NCBI RefSeq assembly: GCF_003387155.1 | Contig: NZ_QUMT01000001.1 | Span: 1,181,858-1,245,857, forward strand | DNA: 64,000 nucleotides | DNA from: Roseateles depolymerans | GTDB taxonomy: Bacteria > Pseudomonadota > Gammaproteobacteria > Burkholderiales > Burkholderiaceae_C | Reading direction: 5' to 3' | Part shown: positions 18,376-26,664 of the stretch, one piece after another | Numbering within the stretch: the stretch's first letter is position 1 | Layout of the letters: every line of letters starts with the position of its first letter | The notes under the pieces: generated by a model | The model's input: only the letters and a program-made list of their open reading frames with translations | The model's database searches: none | What the model was told of the DNA's origin: nothing | Translations under genes and position numbers: made by a program

Positions 18376-18867
18376 ATGCAAGCTCCATTCCGAATCGGTG
18401 AAGGCTGGGACACCCACGCTCTGGTCACCGGCCGCCCGCTCATCCTGGGCGGCGTGACCATTCCGCACACCCACGGCCTGCTGGGCCACTCCGACGCGGA
18501 CGCCCTGGCGCACGCCATCACGGACGCGCTGCTGGGTGCCGCCGCACTCGGTGATATCGGCAAGCTGTTTCCCGACACCGCCGCCGAATTCAAGGGTGCG
18601 GACTCCATGGTGCTGCTGGCCGAAGCCTATCGGCGGGTGAAGGACTCCGGCTGGGTGATCGGCAACCTGGACAGCACCATCATTGCTCAGGCGCCCAAGA
18701 TGGCACCGCACATCCCGGCGATGCGCCAGCGCCTGGCCGAGGTGCTGGGCATCGACGCGCAGCAGATCAATGTGAAGGCCAAGACGGCGGAGAAGATGGG
18801 GCCGGTGGGGGAGCTGCGGGCGATCGAGGCCCGCGCGGTCTGCTTGCTGGTGGCAGCACCGAAGTGA
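18376..18867 (+). CDS. ispF: 2-C-methyl-D-erythritol 2,4-cyclodiphosphate synthase
   Basis: The 163-residue zinc enzyme turns CDP-ME 2-phosphate into the cyclic diphosphate in the MEP pathway. The Zn site is in GEGWDTHAL (DxH) and the conserved [27 protein letters not shown] block follows. The C-terminal [13 protein letters not shown] loop binds the cytidine part. Length is normal. It is 34 bp behind the lipoprotein gene and about 1.1 kb behind ispD, the enzyme two steps earlier, so the three genes probably share a transcript. Confidence 0.95.
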   Translation: MQAPFRIGEGWDTHALVTGRPLILGGVTIPHTHGLLGHSDADALAHAITDALLGAAALGDIGKLFPDTAAEFKGADSMVLLAEAYRRVKDSGWVIGNLDSTIIAQAPKMAPHIPAMRQRLAEVLGIDAQQINVKAKTAEKMGPVGELRAIEARAVCLLVAAPK

Positions 18868-18958
18868 ACGGTGGCCGCAACGCGCGGCTCCATCGCGTGG
18901 CCCCATAGCGCGGCTGCACTACCTGGTTGCATAGCGCGACGAACGCCGCAAACCAACA

Positions 18959-20284
18959 TCAGGGATTCGCCCGCTTGAGGCGCAACTGCGCCACGAACCC
19001 GCTGTCTTCCGCGTTGGTCAGGCGCAGCTGGGCGCCCAGTCGCTGAATCGACTTCTCGACAATCGCCAGCCCCAGCCCGGCGCCAGTGGCCGCCGTGCGG
19101 GCGCTGTCGCCGCGGTAGAACGGTGTCGTCAGCTTGGCCAGCTTGTCCGGCGGCACGCCTGGACCGTGGTCCCGCACCGTCAGAAGCACCCACGCGCTGT
19201 CCGCTTCTGCCGTGACTTCCACCCGCGCCGGCTCATCGGCATGTCGGCCATATCGACGAGCGTTCTCGAACAGGTTGAGCAGGATGCGGCCGAACTCGGT
19301 CGGGTCCGTCCAGATGCGCAGCGCCGCGGACAGCCGCACGCTGATCTGGATCTGCGCCGGATCGCGGAAGCCCTGGGCTTCACGCTCCACCAGCTCCCGC
19401 AGGTTCATGGCCGTCAGCTGCAGCTCGCTGGGGCGGGCGTAGTCCATGAACTTGTTGATGATGGCGTCCAGCTGGTCGATGTCCTGCGCGATGAACTGGC
19501 GCGCCTGCTCGTCGGTGACGCTCATTTCCGCTTCCAGCCGCAGACGGGCCAGCGGCGTGCGCAGGTCATGGGAGATGCCCGCCAGCATCACGCTGCGGTC
19601 CTCTTCCATCTTCGCCAGCTCGCGCGCCATGCGGTTGAAGCCCATGTTCACCTCGCGGATCTCGCTGGTGAGGGTGCTTTCATCCAGCCGGGAGTCATAT
19701 TCCCCCTCGCGGATGCGGCTGGCGGCGATCGACAGTTCCCGCAGCGGCTGGTTGATCAGCCGCGCGATGGCCGCCGCACCCAGCAGGGACGCCCCCAGCG
19801 CGATGACGATCCACCACCAGTTGCTGGACATGTTGGCCTGCAGCGGTGCGGGATTGGTTTGCAGCCAGAACTGGTCCGGCCCCACATCAAACCGCACCCA
19901 CAGTCCCGGCACGCCATTGAGGCCGCTGGCCAGCACCGTCTGCGGGCCCAGCCGCGAGACCAGCTCCTTGCGCAGGCGCTGGGCGAACGGCGTGTTCTCG
20001 TAGGGCATCCAGCGGTCGGTGGTTTCGGCGACCTCCACCTGCACCGCCTCGCTGCGCGCCAGCGACTTCACCACCGCGACGCGGTTGATGGAATCGGTGC
20101 TGGACAGCGCCACGCGCGACAGGTTGACCAGTCCGGCCAGCTGCTGCGCAGCTTCCAGGGCCTTGGGCTCGGCCTCCAGCGCCTTGAAGGTCTGTTGCCA
20201 GGCCAGCACGCCAGCGGCCAGCAGCAGGGCCAGCAGCGCGAAGGTTCGCCAGAAGAGGTTGAGCGCTAAGCGGGGTGGAGTCAC
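18959..20284 (-). CDS. envZ: EnvZ-type sensor histidine kinase
   Basis: This 441-residue inner-membrane kinase has a transmembrane segment at about 10-30, a periplasmic domain of about 125 residues and a second membrane segment at about 158-180. A HAMP domain follows, then the HisKA box AGISHDLRTPLARLRLEAE with the phospho-accepting His. The ATP-binding domain has an N box LLNLFENARRYG, a G1 box VRDHGPGVP and a G2 box GAGLGLAIV. It should control the OmpR-type regulator encoded upstream on the same strand. The start appears to be GTG at 20284. Unusually, 270 bp with a collagen-like repeat separate it from ompR, where these genes normally touch. Confidence 0.9.
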   Translation of the reverse strand: MTPPRLALNLFWRTFALLALLLAAGVLAWQQTFKALEAEPKALEAAQQLAGLVNLSRVALSSTDSINRVAVVKSLARSEAVQVEVAETTDRWMPYENTPFAQRLRKELVSRLGPQTVLASGLNGVPGLWVRFDVGPDQFWLQTNPAPLQANMSSNWWWIVIALGASLLGAAAIARLINQPLRELSIAASRIREGEYDSRLDESTLTSEIREVNMGFNRMARELAKMEEDRSVMLAGISHDLRTPLARLRLEAEMSVTDEQARQFIAQDIDQLDAIINKFMDYARPSELQLTAMNLRELVEREAQGFRDPAQIQISVRLSAALRIWTDPTEFGRILLNLFENARRYGRHADEPARVEVTAEADSAWVLLTVRDHGPGVPPDKLAKLTTPFYRGDSARTAATGAGLGLAIVEKSIQRLGAQLRLTNAEDSGFVAQLRLKRANP

Positions 20285-20375
20285 GGCGGGTGAATGCTTT
20301 CCGTCGGTCTACGTTGGTCGAGCGGGGGAGGCCGGGGCCACCCCCACCATCCCTGAGCGGGGCGCTTCGAGCGGT

Positions 20376-20475
20376 CGGTCGGGCCGGTCAGGTCCAGTGG
20401 CGCCAGTCGGCCATGTCGGTCCTATCGGTCCAGTGGGACCCATCGGTCCGATGGGCCCTGTGCCCCCAGCGGGCT
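20376..20475. repeat. 9-bp-periodic, collagen-like repeat between ompR and envZ
   Basis: The gap 20285-20554 contains about eleven degenerate 9-bp units of the GGTCCNNTC type (for example GGTCCTATCGGTCCAGTG). Read on the minus strand, the direction of ompR and envZ, it gives Gly-X-Y triplets (TGPIGPMGPTGPIGPT) in a 64-codon frame at 20309-20503. That frame has a TTG start and a TAG stop and lies in frame with envZ. No good ribosome-binding site is visible, so I do not call a gene. Confidence 0.6.
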
Positions 20476-20554
20476 CCGCCTGCCAGGCCGCCCCGGTCAA
20501 CAACCGGGGTCGGGTGCCTGCGGCGCCAGCCGGTGCGGGGCTGATCCGTTGGGA

Positions 20555-21292
20555 TCAGGCCGCTTCGTCCGGCACGAACACGTAGCCCACGCCCCACACG
20601 GTCTGGATGAAACGCGGCTGCGCCGGATCTTCTTCCAACAGCTTGCGCAGACGGGAGACCTGCACATCCAGGCTGCGGTCGAACGGTTCGAACTCACGGC
20701 CGCGGGCCAGCATGGCGAGCTTGTCGCGCGACAGCGGCTGGCGCGGATGGCGGACCAGCGCCTTGAGCATCGAGAACTCGCCCGTCGTCAGCGGCACCGG
20801 CTCGCCGTTCTTCGACAGACGGCGCAGGGCCAGGTCGAATTCGAACGGGCCGAAGTTCACCGTCATCGGCTCCTTGGACGGAGCGCCCGGCGCTTCCGGC
20901 GGCGGACGACGGCGCAGCACCGCATTGATGCGGGCCAGCAGTTCGCGGGGATTGAACGGCTTGGCCAGGTAGTCGTCCGCGCCGACTTCCAGACCGACGA
21001 TGCGGTCCACTTCCTCGACCTTGGCCGTCAGCATGATGATCGGCGTGCTGTCGCCAGCCGCACGCAGGCGGCGGCAGATGGACAGACCATCCTCACCGGG
21101 CAGCATCAGATCGAGCACGATCAGATCGACCGTCTCTCGGGTCAGCTGCTTGTTCAGCGCCTTGCTGTCCTCGGCCAGCAAGACTTCAAATCCCTCTTGC
21201 GCCAGATACCGGCGCAGCAGGTCGCGAATGCGTGCATCGTCGTCCACGACCAGGACGCGGTTGGGGCGGGTGCTGCTCTGCATGGCGGCCAC
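20555..21292 (-). CDS. ompR: OmpR-family response regulator
   Basis: This 245-residue transcription factor has a receiver domain (VLVVDDDARIRDLL, phospho-acceptor Asp in VLDLMLPGEDG near 61, conserved Lys in YLAKPFNPREL near 113). A C-terminal winged helix (about 142-240) ends in RFIQTVWGVGYVF. It pairs with the EnvZ-type kinase downstream. The first ATG at 21292 and one 9 bp later (MQSS) are both possible starts. The divergent promoter region upstream holds several TGTAAC half-sites, the kind of repeated hexamer that OmpR-family proteins bind, so autoregulation is plausible. Confidence 0.92.
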   Translation of the reverse strand: MAAMQSSTRPNRVLVVDDDARIRDLLRRYLAQEGFEVLLAEDSKALNKQLTRETVDLIVLDLMLPGEDGLSICRRLRAAGDSTPIIMLTAKVEEVDRIVGLEVGADDYLAKPFNPRELLARINAVLRRRPPPEAPGAPSKEPMTVNFGPFEFDLALRRLSKNGEPVPLTTGEFSMLKALVRHPRQPLSRDKLAMLARGREFEPFDRSLDVQVSRLRKLLEEDPAQPRFIQTVWGVGYVFVPDEAA

Positions 21293-21301
21293 TCCTGAAT
21301 T

Positions 21302-21385
21302 TGTAACAGCGGCACTGTAAGCCCGTTTTTTCGGCTTGTTTGCGGGATGCAGCAGCCCTTACGGCTTAGTTACAACTTATGTAAC
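21302..21385. promoter_or_regulatory. cluster of TGTAAC half-sites between ompR and the SIMPL-domain gene
   Basis: TGTAAC lies at 21302-21307, TGTAAG at 21316-21321 (14 bp start to start), GTTACA (reverse TGTAAC) at 21369-21374 and TGTAAC at 21380-21385. The last two form the interrupted palindrome GTTAC-N7-GTAAC. The cluster lies in the 161-bp divergent intergenic region. I infer binding sites for an OmpR/RstA-type regulator. Confidence 0.45.
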
Positions 21386-21453
21386 GCGGACGGTGATCCT
21401 TGGCAGGCTTCGACATCGTTATGCTGGTTACCCCTGACTTTTGAGGATCCCGC

Positions 21454-22194
21454 ATGACACGAAAGCAACACTGGCTGGTGATGGGCACGCTGCTGGCAGC
21501 CGCTGTGGCGGCCCCGTGGGCCCAGGCGCAGACCGCCGGGCCCCGCACGGACGTGCTGAACCTTCAAGCCTCGGCCAGTATCGAGGTGGCGCGCGACATG
21601 CTCTCGCTGACCTTCTCCACCACGCGCGAAGGCAAGGAAGCCGGCGCGGTGCAAACGGAGCTGAAGCAGGCGCTGGAAGCCGCGCTGGCGGAAGCCCGCA
21701 AGGTGGCCAAGCCCGGTCAGGTGGACGTGCAGGCGGGCTCTCTGTCGGTGTACCCGCGCTACGGCCAAAGCCGCGTGAGCAGCGCCAACAACGCGCCGCA
21801 GATCACGGGCTGGCAAGGCAGTGTGGAAGTTGTGGTGAAGGGGCGAGACATGGAGACCATCTCCAAGCTGACCAGCCGCATCACCAGCTTGAGCATTGCC
21901 AATGTGAGCTATGGGCTGTCCCGTGAAGCACGGGAGAAGGCCGAGCAGAGCGTGGTGGCCGATGCCATCACCAACTACAAAACCAAGGCTGGCATGTATG
22001 TGCAGCAATTCGGTTATCGCGGCTTCCAGATCGGTGAAGTCAGCGTGAACACCGAGGGCGGCGCACCGGAAATGGTGGGCATGGCCCGCTTCAAGACGAT
22101 GGCTGCGCCGTCGGCGGACATGGCCCTGCCGGTCGAGTCCGGCAAGACCACCGTGACGGTGAGCGTCAACGGCAACGTCGTGATGACGCGCTGA
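21454..22194 (+). CDS. periplasmic SIMPL (DUF541)-domain protein
   Basis: The 246-residue protein has a cleavable signal peptide (about 1-28, ending APWAQAQ) and then a SIMPL/DUF541 domain: LNLQASASIEVARDMLSLTF, an internal VYPRYGQ region, and the C-terminal VTVSVNGNVVM strand. Related proteins (for example E. coli YggE and signalling-molecule-associated SIMPL) are periplasmic or outer-membrane associated and linked to oxidative stress, but the biochemical function is unknown. It is transcribed divergently from ompR and may be in its regulon. Confidence 0.85.
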   Translation: MTRKQHWLVMGTLLAAAVAAPWAQAQTAGPRTDVLNLQASASIEVARDMLSLTFSTTREGKEAGAVQTELKQALEAALAEARKVAKPGQVDVQAGSLSVYPRYGQSRVSSANNAPQITGWQGSVEVVVKGRDMETISKLTSRITSLSIANVSYGLSREAREKAEQSVVADAITNYKTKAGMYVQQFGYRGFQIGEVSVNTEGGAPEMVGMARFKTMAAPSADMALPVESGKTTVTVSVNGNVVMTR

Positions 22195-22211
22195 TCCGAG
22201 CGCCGGGTCCC

Positions 22212-22249
22212 GGACGGGCAGCGCCGCAGGGGCCGGCGCTGTTCCGTCC
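22212..22249. terminator. strong hairpin between convergent SIMPL and hbdH genes
   Basis: The arms GGACGG-G-CAGCGCCG (22212-22226) and CGGCGCTG-TT-CCGTCC (22234-22249) form 14 base pairs with one small internal mismatch. It lies 18 bp after the SIMPL stop in a convergent gap and lacks a T tract. Confidence 0.5.
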
Positions 22250-22351
22250 AGAACCCGCCGGTCCCGGTGCGGTCCCGTCAGCGGCCGCCGCGGTTCTCTG
22301 CGAGCCGCTGCTCGCTTGGCGTCACGCTTGGCGTCAGGACTGGATGTACGC

Positions 22352-23134
22352 TCACTGCGCCGTCCAGCCCCCATCCATCGCCCAGGCCTGACCGCGCACG
22401 TTGACAGCGGCATCCGAGCACAGGAACACCGCCAGCGCGCCCAGCTCCTCCGGCGTGGTGAACTGCAGCGACGGTTGCTTCTCCGCCAGCAGTTGCCGCT
22501 TGGCCTCCGCCGGGTCCAGCCCTTCCTTCTCCGCCCGGGCGTCGATCTGCTTCTGCACCAGGGGCGTGAGCACCCAGCCCGGGCAGATGGCATTGACCGT
22601 CACCGGCAGCGTCGCGGTCTCCAGCGCTGCGGACTTGGTCAGCCCCAGCAGGCCATGCTTGGCCGCCACATAGGCCGACTTGCCGGCCGATGCCACCAGG
22701 CCATGGGTGGATGCGATGTTGATGATCCGCCCCCACTGCTTTTTCTTCATACCCGGCAGGGCCAGCCGCATGGTGTGGAAGGCGCTGGAGAGGTTGATCG
22801 CCAGGATGGCGTCCCACTTCTCGGTGGGGAAATCCTCCACATTGGCGACGAACTGGATGCCGGCGTTGTTCACCAGGATGTCGCAGCCGCCGAAATCCTG
22901 GTCGATGTAGGCCATCATGGCCTCGATGTCGGCAGGCTTGCTCATGTCGGCACCGTGGTAGCCGACCCGTATGGCGTGATCCTTGCCTGCGTCCTGGACG
23001 TCCTTGCGGGGCCCCTCGGAATCTCCAAAGCCGTTGAGCACCACATGGGCGCCCTGTCGCGCAAGTGTCAGGGCAATCCCCAAGCCGATTCCACTCGTGG
23101 AGCCGGTCACCAATGCTGTCTTGCCTTTCAACAT
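22352..23134 (-). CDS. hbdH: 3-hydroxybutyrate dehydrogenase
   Basis: This 260-residue short-chain dehydrogenase has the NAD-binding motif VTGSTSGIGLGIA at about 9-21, NNAGIQF near 90 and the catalytic YVAAKHG near 155. The C-terminus is close to the D-3-hydroxybutyrate dehydrogenase consensus (AICPGWVLTPLVQKQI, then AVFLCSDAA). It oxidises D-3-hydroxybutyrate to acetoacetate in polyhydroxybutyrate breakdown. This fits the presence of phaR elsewhere in the window. It is divergent from the alpha/beta hydrolase, with 48 bp between the starts. Confidence 0.9.
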   Translation of the reverse strand: MLKGKTALVTGSTSGIGLGIALTLARQGAHVVLNGFGDSEGPRKDVQDAGKDHAIRVGYHGADMSKPADIEAMMAYIDQDFGGCDILVNNAGIQFVANVEDFPTEKWDAILAINLSSAFHTMRLALPGMKKKQWGRIINIASTHGLVASAGKSAYVAAKHGLLGLTKSAALETATLPVTVNAICPGWVLTPLVQKQIDARAEKEGLDPAEAKRQLLAEKQPSLQFTTPEELGALAVFLCSDAAVNVRGQAWAMDGGWTAQ

Positions 23135-23182
23135 GCCAGGTCCTCTTCAGGGTTGTTAGGATGGGCACAAAGGATACGAGCG

Positions 23183-24055
23183 ATGTCTGAACCCTTGTTG
23201 AAAAAAGTCCAGGCGCTGAGCCCTTGCGGCCTGCATCAGATGGCCTACTGGGAGTGGGGCCAGGCTGACAACCCTCGCGTACTCGTGTGCGTGCACGGTC
23301 TGTCCCGCCAGGGACGGGACTTCGACGCCGTGGCCCGCCGCCTGAGCGACCGCTACCGCGTCATCTGCCCGGACGTGGTGGGTCGCGGGGAGTCCGACTG
23401 GCTGGGCGATCCGCGGAACTATCAGTTGCCCCAGTATGTGTCGGACATGGTCACGCTGCTGGCACGCCTGGGCGTCTCCCAGGTGGACTGGCTGGGCACC
23501 TCCATGGGGGGCTTGATCGGACTGGCCCTGGCGGCCATGCCGTCCAGCCCGGTCGGACGCCTCATCCTCAACGACGTGGGGCCCACCATCGAATTCGTGG
23601 CGCTGCAGCGCATCGCCGGTTATCTGGGCCGCGCGCCCCAGTTTGAGAACTGCCAGCAGGGCGCTGAATACCTGCGTGGCATCTCGGAAGGCTTTGGGCC
23701 TCACACCGACGAGCAGTGGCTGCAGCTCTCCCGCGCCATGTTCAAGGCGGACGGTGATCGTTGCCGCCTGCATTACGACCCGCGCATCGGCCAGGGCCTG
23801 GCCGGCCTGACGCCGGAGCTGGCCAAGGCCGGCGAGGCCCAGCTGTGGGCAGCTTATGACGCCGTACGGTGTCCGACGCTGCTGCTGCGCGGCACCGAGT
23901 CCGATCTGCTGTCCGCCGCCACCGCGCAGGCCATGACGCTGCGCGGCCCGAGGGCCCGGGTGGTGGAGTTTGCCCACGTCGGTCACGCGCCGACCCTGGT
24001 GACCGAGGACCAGATCGCCGTTGTGGAGGCCTTCCTGGAGGAAGGCCGGCGTTGA
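23183..24055 (+). CDS. alpha/beta-fold hydrolase
   Basis: This 290-residue hydrolase has an oxyanion region VCVHGLSRQGRDF, the nucleophile elbow GTSMGG (Ser near 114), an acid in LLLRGTESDLL and the catalytic His in HVGHAPTL near 276. The ATG at 23183 follows AAAGGATACGAGCG; the longer in-frame extension upstream runs antisense to hbdH and is not coding. The substrate cannot be told. Its divergence from hbdH suggests an ester or short-chain hydroxyalkanoate substrate, which is inference only. Confidence 0.85.
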   Translation: MSEPLLKKVQALSPCGLHQMAYWEWGQADNPRVLVCVHGLSRQGRDFDAVARRLSDRYRVICPDVVGRGESDWLGDPRNYQLPQYVSDMVTLLARLGVSQVDWLGTSMGGLIGLALAAMPSSPVGRLILNDVGPTIEFVALQRIAGYLGRAPQFENCQQGAEYLRGISEGFGPHTDEQWLQLSRAMFKADGDRCRLHYDPRIGQGLAGLTPELAKAGEAQLWAAYDAVRCPTLLLRGTESDLLSAATAQAMTLRGPRARVVEFAHVGHAPTLVTEDQIAVVEAFLEEGRR

Positions 24056-24126
24056 TCATGACGGTCTGCGCGCTGCGCTTGGGCGGCGTGGCGGACCGCC
24101 GGCCCTAGCAGTATGAAGTTGGCGTT

Positions 24127-26400
24127 ATGAAGACAGAGTTGGGCTTACGGGCCGAGCAGGCCGCCCCGATCGTGGCCCTGCTCGATGGCGATCTGCCCAG
24201 CCGCTTGCCGGCGGCCCAGCCGATGCGCACCGAAACGGTCGATCCCATCCAGCGCGCCCGCGCCTTTGCCGAGCCGCTGCTGGCCGGCCATGTCCTGGAC
24301 ACCGGCGAGCCGGCGCTGGAGCATGCCGACGGCGTGGCTGCCATCCTCGCCGGGGTGGGCGCTGCGCCGTCCATGCGGGCGGCGTCCTACCTCGTCTACG
24401 CGGGCGACTACCTCAACAAGCCCGAAGAAATCGTGGCCAAGGCCTTTGGCGAGAGTGACGCCAGCCTGGTGAGCCATACCCGCCGGCTGGTGCAGATCCA
24501 GCGGGCGGCGCGCGAAGCCAAGGTCGAGGACCAGCGCCGCCAGGAGCAGACCGAGCTGGTGCGCAAGATGCTGCTGGCCTTCTCGCGGGACCTGCGGGTG
24601 GTGCTGCTGCGTCTGGCCTCGCGTCTGCAGACGCTGCGCTGGTTCGCCGCCAGCAAGACGAGTTGCCCGCGTGAACTGGCGGCGGAATCGCTGCAGGTGT
24701 TCGCGCCGCTGGCCAACCGGCTGGGCATCTGGCAGATCAAGTGGGAACTGGAAGATCTGTCCTTCCGCTTCCTCGAGCCCGAGCACTACCACCAGTTGGC
24801 CAAGGGCCTGCATGAGAAGCGGGTGGAGCGCGAGCAGTCGGTGGAGGCGGTGCGGGCCTCGCTGGAGCAGCAGCTGCGCGCCCAGGGCCTGCAGGCGGAA
24901 GTGCAGGGGCGGCCCAAGCATCTCTACAGCATCTGGAAGAAGATGCGTGGCAAGGGGCTGACGCTGGAGCGGGTGTTTGACCTGCGCGCCTTGCGGGTGA
25001 TCGTGCCCGAGGTGGCCGACTGCTACGCCGTGCTGGCCCGCCTGCATGAGTGGTACCAGCCGGTCGATGGCGAGTTCGACGACTACATCGCGCGGCCCAA
25101 GCCCAATGGCTATCAGTCGTTGCACACGGTGGTGGTGGCGGCCGATGGTCGGCCCATGGAGGTGCAGATCCGCACCCGCGCCATGCACGAACATGCGGAG
25201 CACGGTGTGGCGGCCCACTGGGCCTACAAGGAAGCCGGCACCAAGGGCTATGCCGGTGTCACGGCCGCCGGGGAATTCGAAGAGCAGGTGGCGCAGGCCC
25301 GCAAGGCGGTGCTGCGGCAACTGCTGGCGTGGGAGCGCGACTTCATCGCCGAAAGCGGTCCCGCCTTCGACGACCGCATCTACGTGTTCACGCCGCAGGC
25401 CAATGTGGTGGAGCTGTGCGCCAATGCGACAGCGGTGGATTTCGCCTACGCCTTGCACACGGACCTCGGCCACCGCTGCCGCGGCGCCAAGGTGGACGGG
25501 CAGATGGTGCCGCTGAACACGCCGCTCAAGAGCGGGCAGACGGTGGAGATCGTGGCGCTGAAGGAAGGCGGCCCGTCCCTGGACTGGCTCAACCCCGAGT
25601 TGGGCTACCTGCAGAGCGCGCGCAGCAAGGCCAAGGTGCGGGCCTGGTTCAATGCCCAGGCGCAGGCCCAGACCATTGCCAAGGGCCGCGAGCTGGTGGA
25701 AAAGCTGCTGCAGCGCGAAGGCAAGACGGCCATCAAGCTGGAAGATCTGGCCGGGCGGCTGGGCTTTCGCAATGCCGATGCCTTGTTCGAGGTGGTGGGC
25801 AAGGACGAATACTCGCTGCGCAACATCGAGACGTTGCTGCGCCCGCCCGTGCCGGAGACCGACGAAGACGAAATGCTGGCGCTGCGGCACACCCGCGGAC
25901 CGGCCGCCGAGGGCAGGGCGCCCAAGGGCGGCGTGCTGGTGGTGGGCGTGGACTCGCTGCTGACCAGCCTGGCGCGCTGCTGCCGGCCGGCACCGCCCGA
26001 TGCCATCACCGGCTATGTGACGCGCGGCAAGGGCGTGGCCATCCATCGGTCCGACTGCGCCAATCTGCGCGAGATGGCTCGCAGTGCGCCGGAGCGTGTC
26101 ATTGCCGTGGCCTGGGGGGAGCCGGCGTCGGACAAGGCGGGCAAGGCCCCGCAATATCCGGTGGACCTGGTGGTGGAGGCGGTCGACCGCACCGGACTGC
26201 TCCGGGACGTGCTGGAGCTGTTTGCCAAGGACAAGTTGAGCGTGATTGCGGTGAACCAGCAAAGTGGCAAGGGCAAGCCGGCACGGTCGGATTTGTCTCG
26301 CATGAGTTTCACCGTGGAGGTGAGCGATGCCCAGCGACTGAACCAAACCCTGGCGGCGCTGGTGCAGGTGCCGGGGGTGCGGAGTGCACGTCGGCGCTGA
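24127..26400 (+). CDS. relA: RelA-type GTP pyrophosphokinase
   Basis: The 757-residue enzyme makes (p)ppGpp from ATP and GTP or GDP on starved ribosomes. The N-terminal HD hydrolase region (about 60-200) has lost the His-Asp motif: where bifunctional Rel/SpoT enzymes read HD, this reads YLVYAGDYLNK. The synthetase domain (about 255-400) carries the EFDD motif in GEFDDYIARPKPNGYQS, the EXDD signature of synthetase-only RelA rather than RXKD. TGS (IYVFTPQANVVELCANATA), helical and C-terminal ACT domains follow. A separate spoT would be expected elsewhere in the genome. Confidence 0.95.
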   Translation: MKTELGLRAEQAAPIVALLDGDLPSRLPAAQPMRTETVDPIQRARAFAEPLLAGHVLDTGEPALEHADGVAAILAGVGAAPSMRAASYLVYAGDYLNKPEEIVAKAFGESDASLVSHTRRLVQIQRAAREAKVEDQRRQEQTELVRKMLLAFSRDLRVVLLRLASRLQTLRWFAASKTSCPRELAAESLQVFAPLANRLGIWQIKWELEDLSFRFLEPEHYHQLAKGLHEKRVEREQSVEAVRASLEQQLRAQGLQAEVQGRPKHLYSIWKKMRGKGLTLERVFDLRALRVIVPEVADCYAVLARLHEWYQPVDGEFDDYIARPKPNGYQSLHTVVVAADGRPMEVQIRTRAMHEHAEHGVAAHWAYKEAGTKGYAGVTAAGEFEEQVAQARKAVLRQLLAWERDFIAESGPAFDDRIYVFTPQANVVELCANATAVDFAYALHTDLGHRCRGAKVDGQMVPLNTPLKSGQTVEIVALKEGGPSLDWLNPELGYLQSARSKAKVRAWFNAQAQAQTIAKGRELVEKLLQREGKTAIKLEDLAGRLGFRNADALFEVVGKDEYSLRNIETLLRPPVPETDEDEMLALRHTRGPAAEGRAPKGGVLVVGVDSLLTSLARCCRPAPPDAITGYVTRGKGVAIHRSDCANLREMARSAPERVIAVAWGEPASDKAGKAPQYPVDLVVEAVDRTGLLRDVLELFAKDKLSVIAVNQQSGKGKPARSDLSRMSFTVEVSDAQRLNQTLAALVQVPGVRSARRR

Positions 26401-26502
26401 TGTGCCCGATGAGGCGCCCAAGCATGTCTGGTACGCTAATCGCGCAAAGCTTGAAGTTCTCTCGCACAGGGTTAATTTCCGGGCTATACTGCGAAGCTCT
26501 TC

Positions 26503-26579
26503 AGGCGCATAGCTCAGTTGGTTAGAGCACCACCTTGACATGGTGGGGGTCGTTGGTTCGAATCCAATTGCGCCTACCA
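26503..26579 (+). tRNA. tRNA-Val (anticodon GAC)
   Basis: A complete cloverleaf of 77 nt can be folded by eye. The acceptor stem AGGCGCA pairs with TGCGCCT and the D arm GCTC...GAGC is present. The anticodon stem CCACC/GGTGG encloses the loop TTGACAT, giving GAC. The T arm GTTGG-TTCGAAT-CCAAT is present and CCA is encoded at 26577-26579. A TATACT -10-like box at 26485-26490 precedes it; no good -35 box is visible. Confidence 0.97.
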
Positions 26580-26586
26580 GAATACC

Positions 26587-26622
26587 AAGCCCGACACGAA
26601 CCGCTTCGTGTCGGGCTTTTTG
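26587..26622 (+). terminator. intrinsic terminator of tRNA-Val
   Basis: A 14-bp stem AAGCCCGACACGAA/TTCGTGTCGGGCTT with a CCGC loop is followed directly by a T-rich tract. It begins 8 bp after the tRNA CCA end and is a textbook Rho-independent terminator. Confidence 0.92.
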
Positions 26623-26664
26623 TCGTCTTGGCATCGTTTTGCCATCGCCCTGCTGTTGTTTCGC

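Noticed and set aside
20309..20503. Collagen-like 64-codon gene
   Set aside because: TTG start without a visible ribosome-binding site; kept as a repeat and a finding, not as a gene.
24127..26400. Bifunctional synthetase/hydrolase (Rel/SpoT) call for this gene
   Set aside because: The HD motif is absent and the synthetase loop reads EFDD, both signs of RelA.
26608..26664. Longer N-terminus for the GGDEF protein starting at 26608
   Set aside because: The start lies inside the perfect stem of the tRNA terminator; the ATG at 26665 precedes the first membrane helix.
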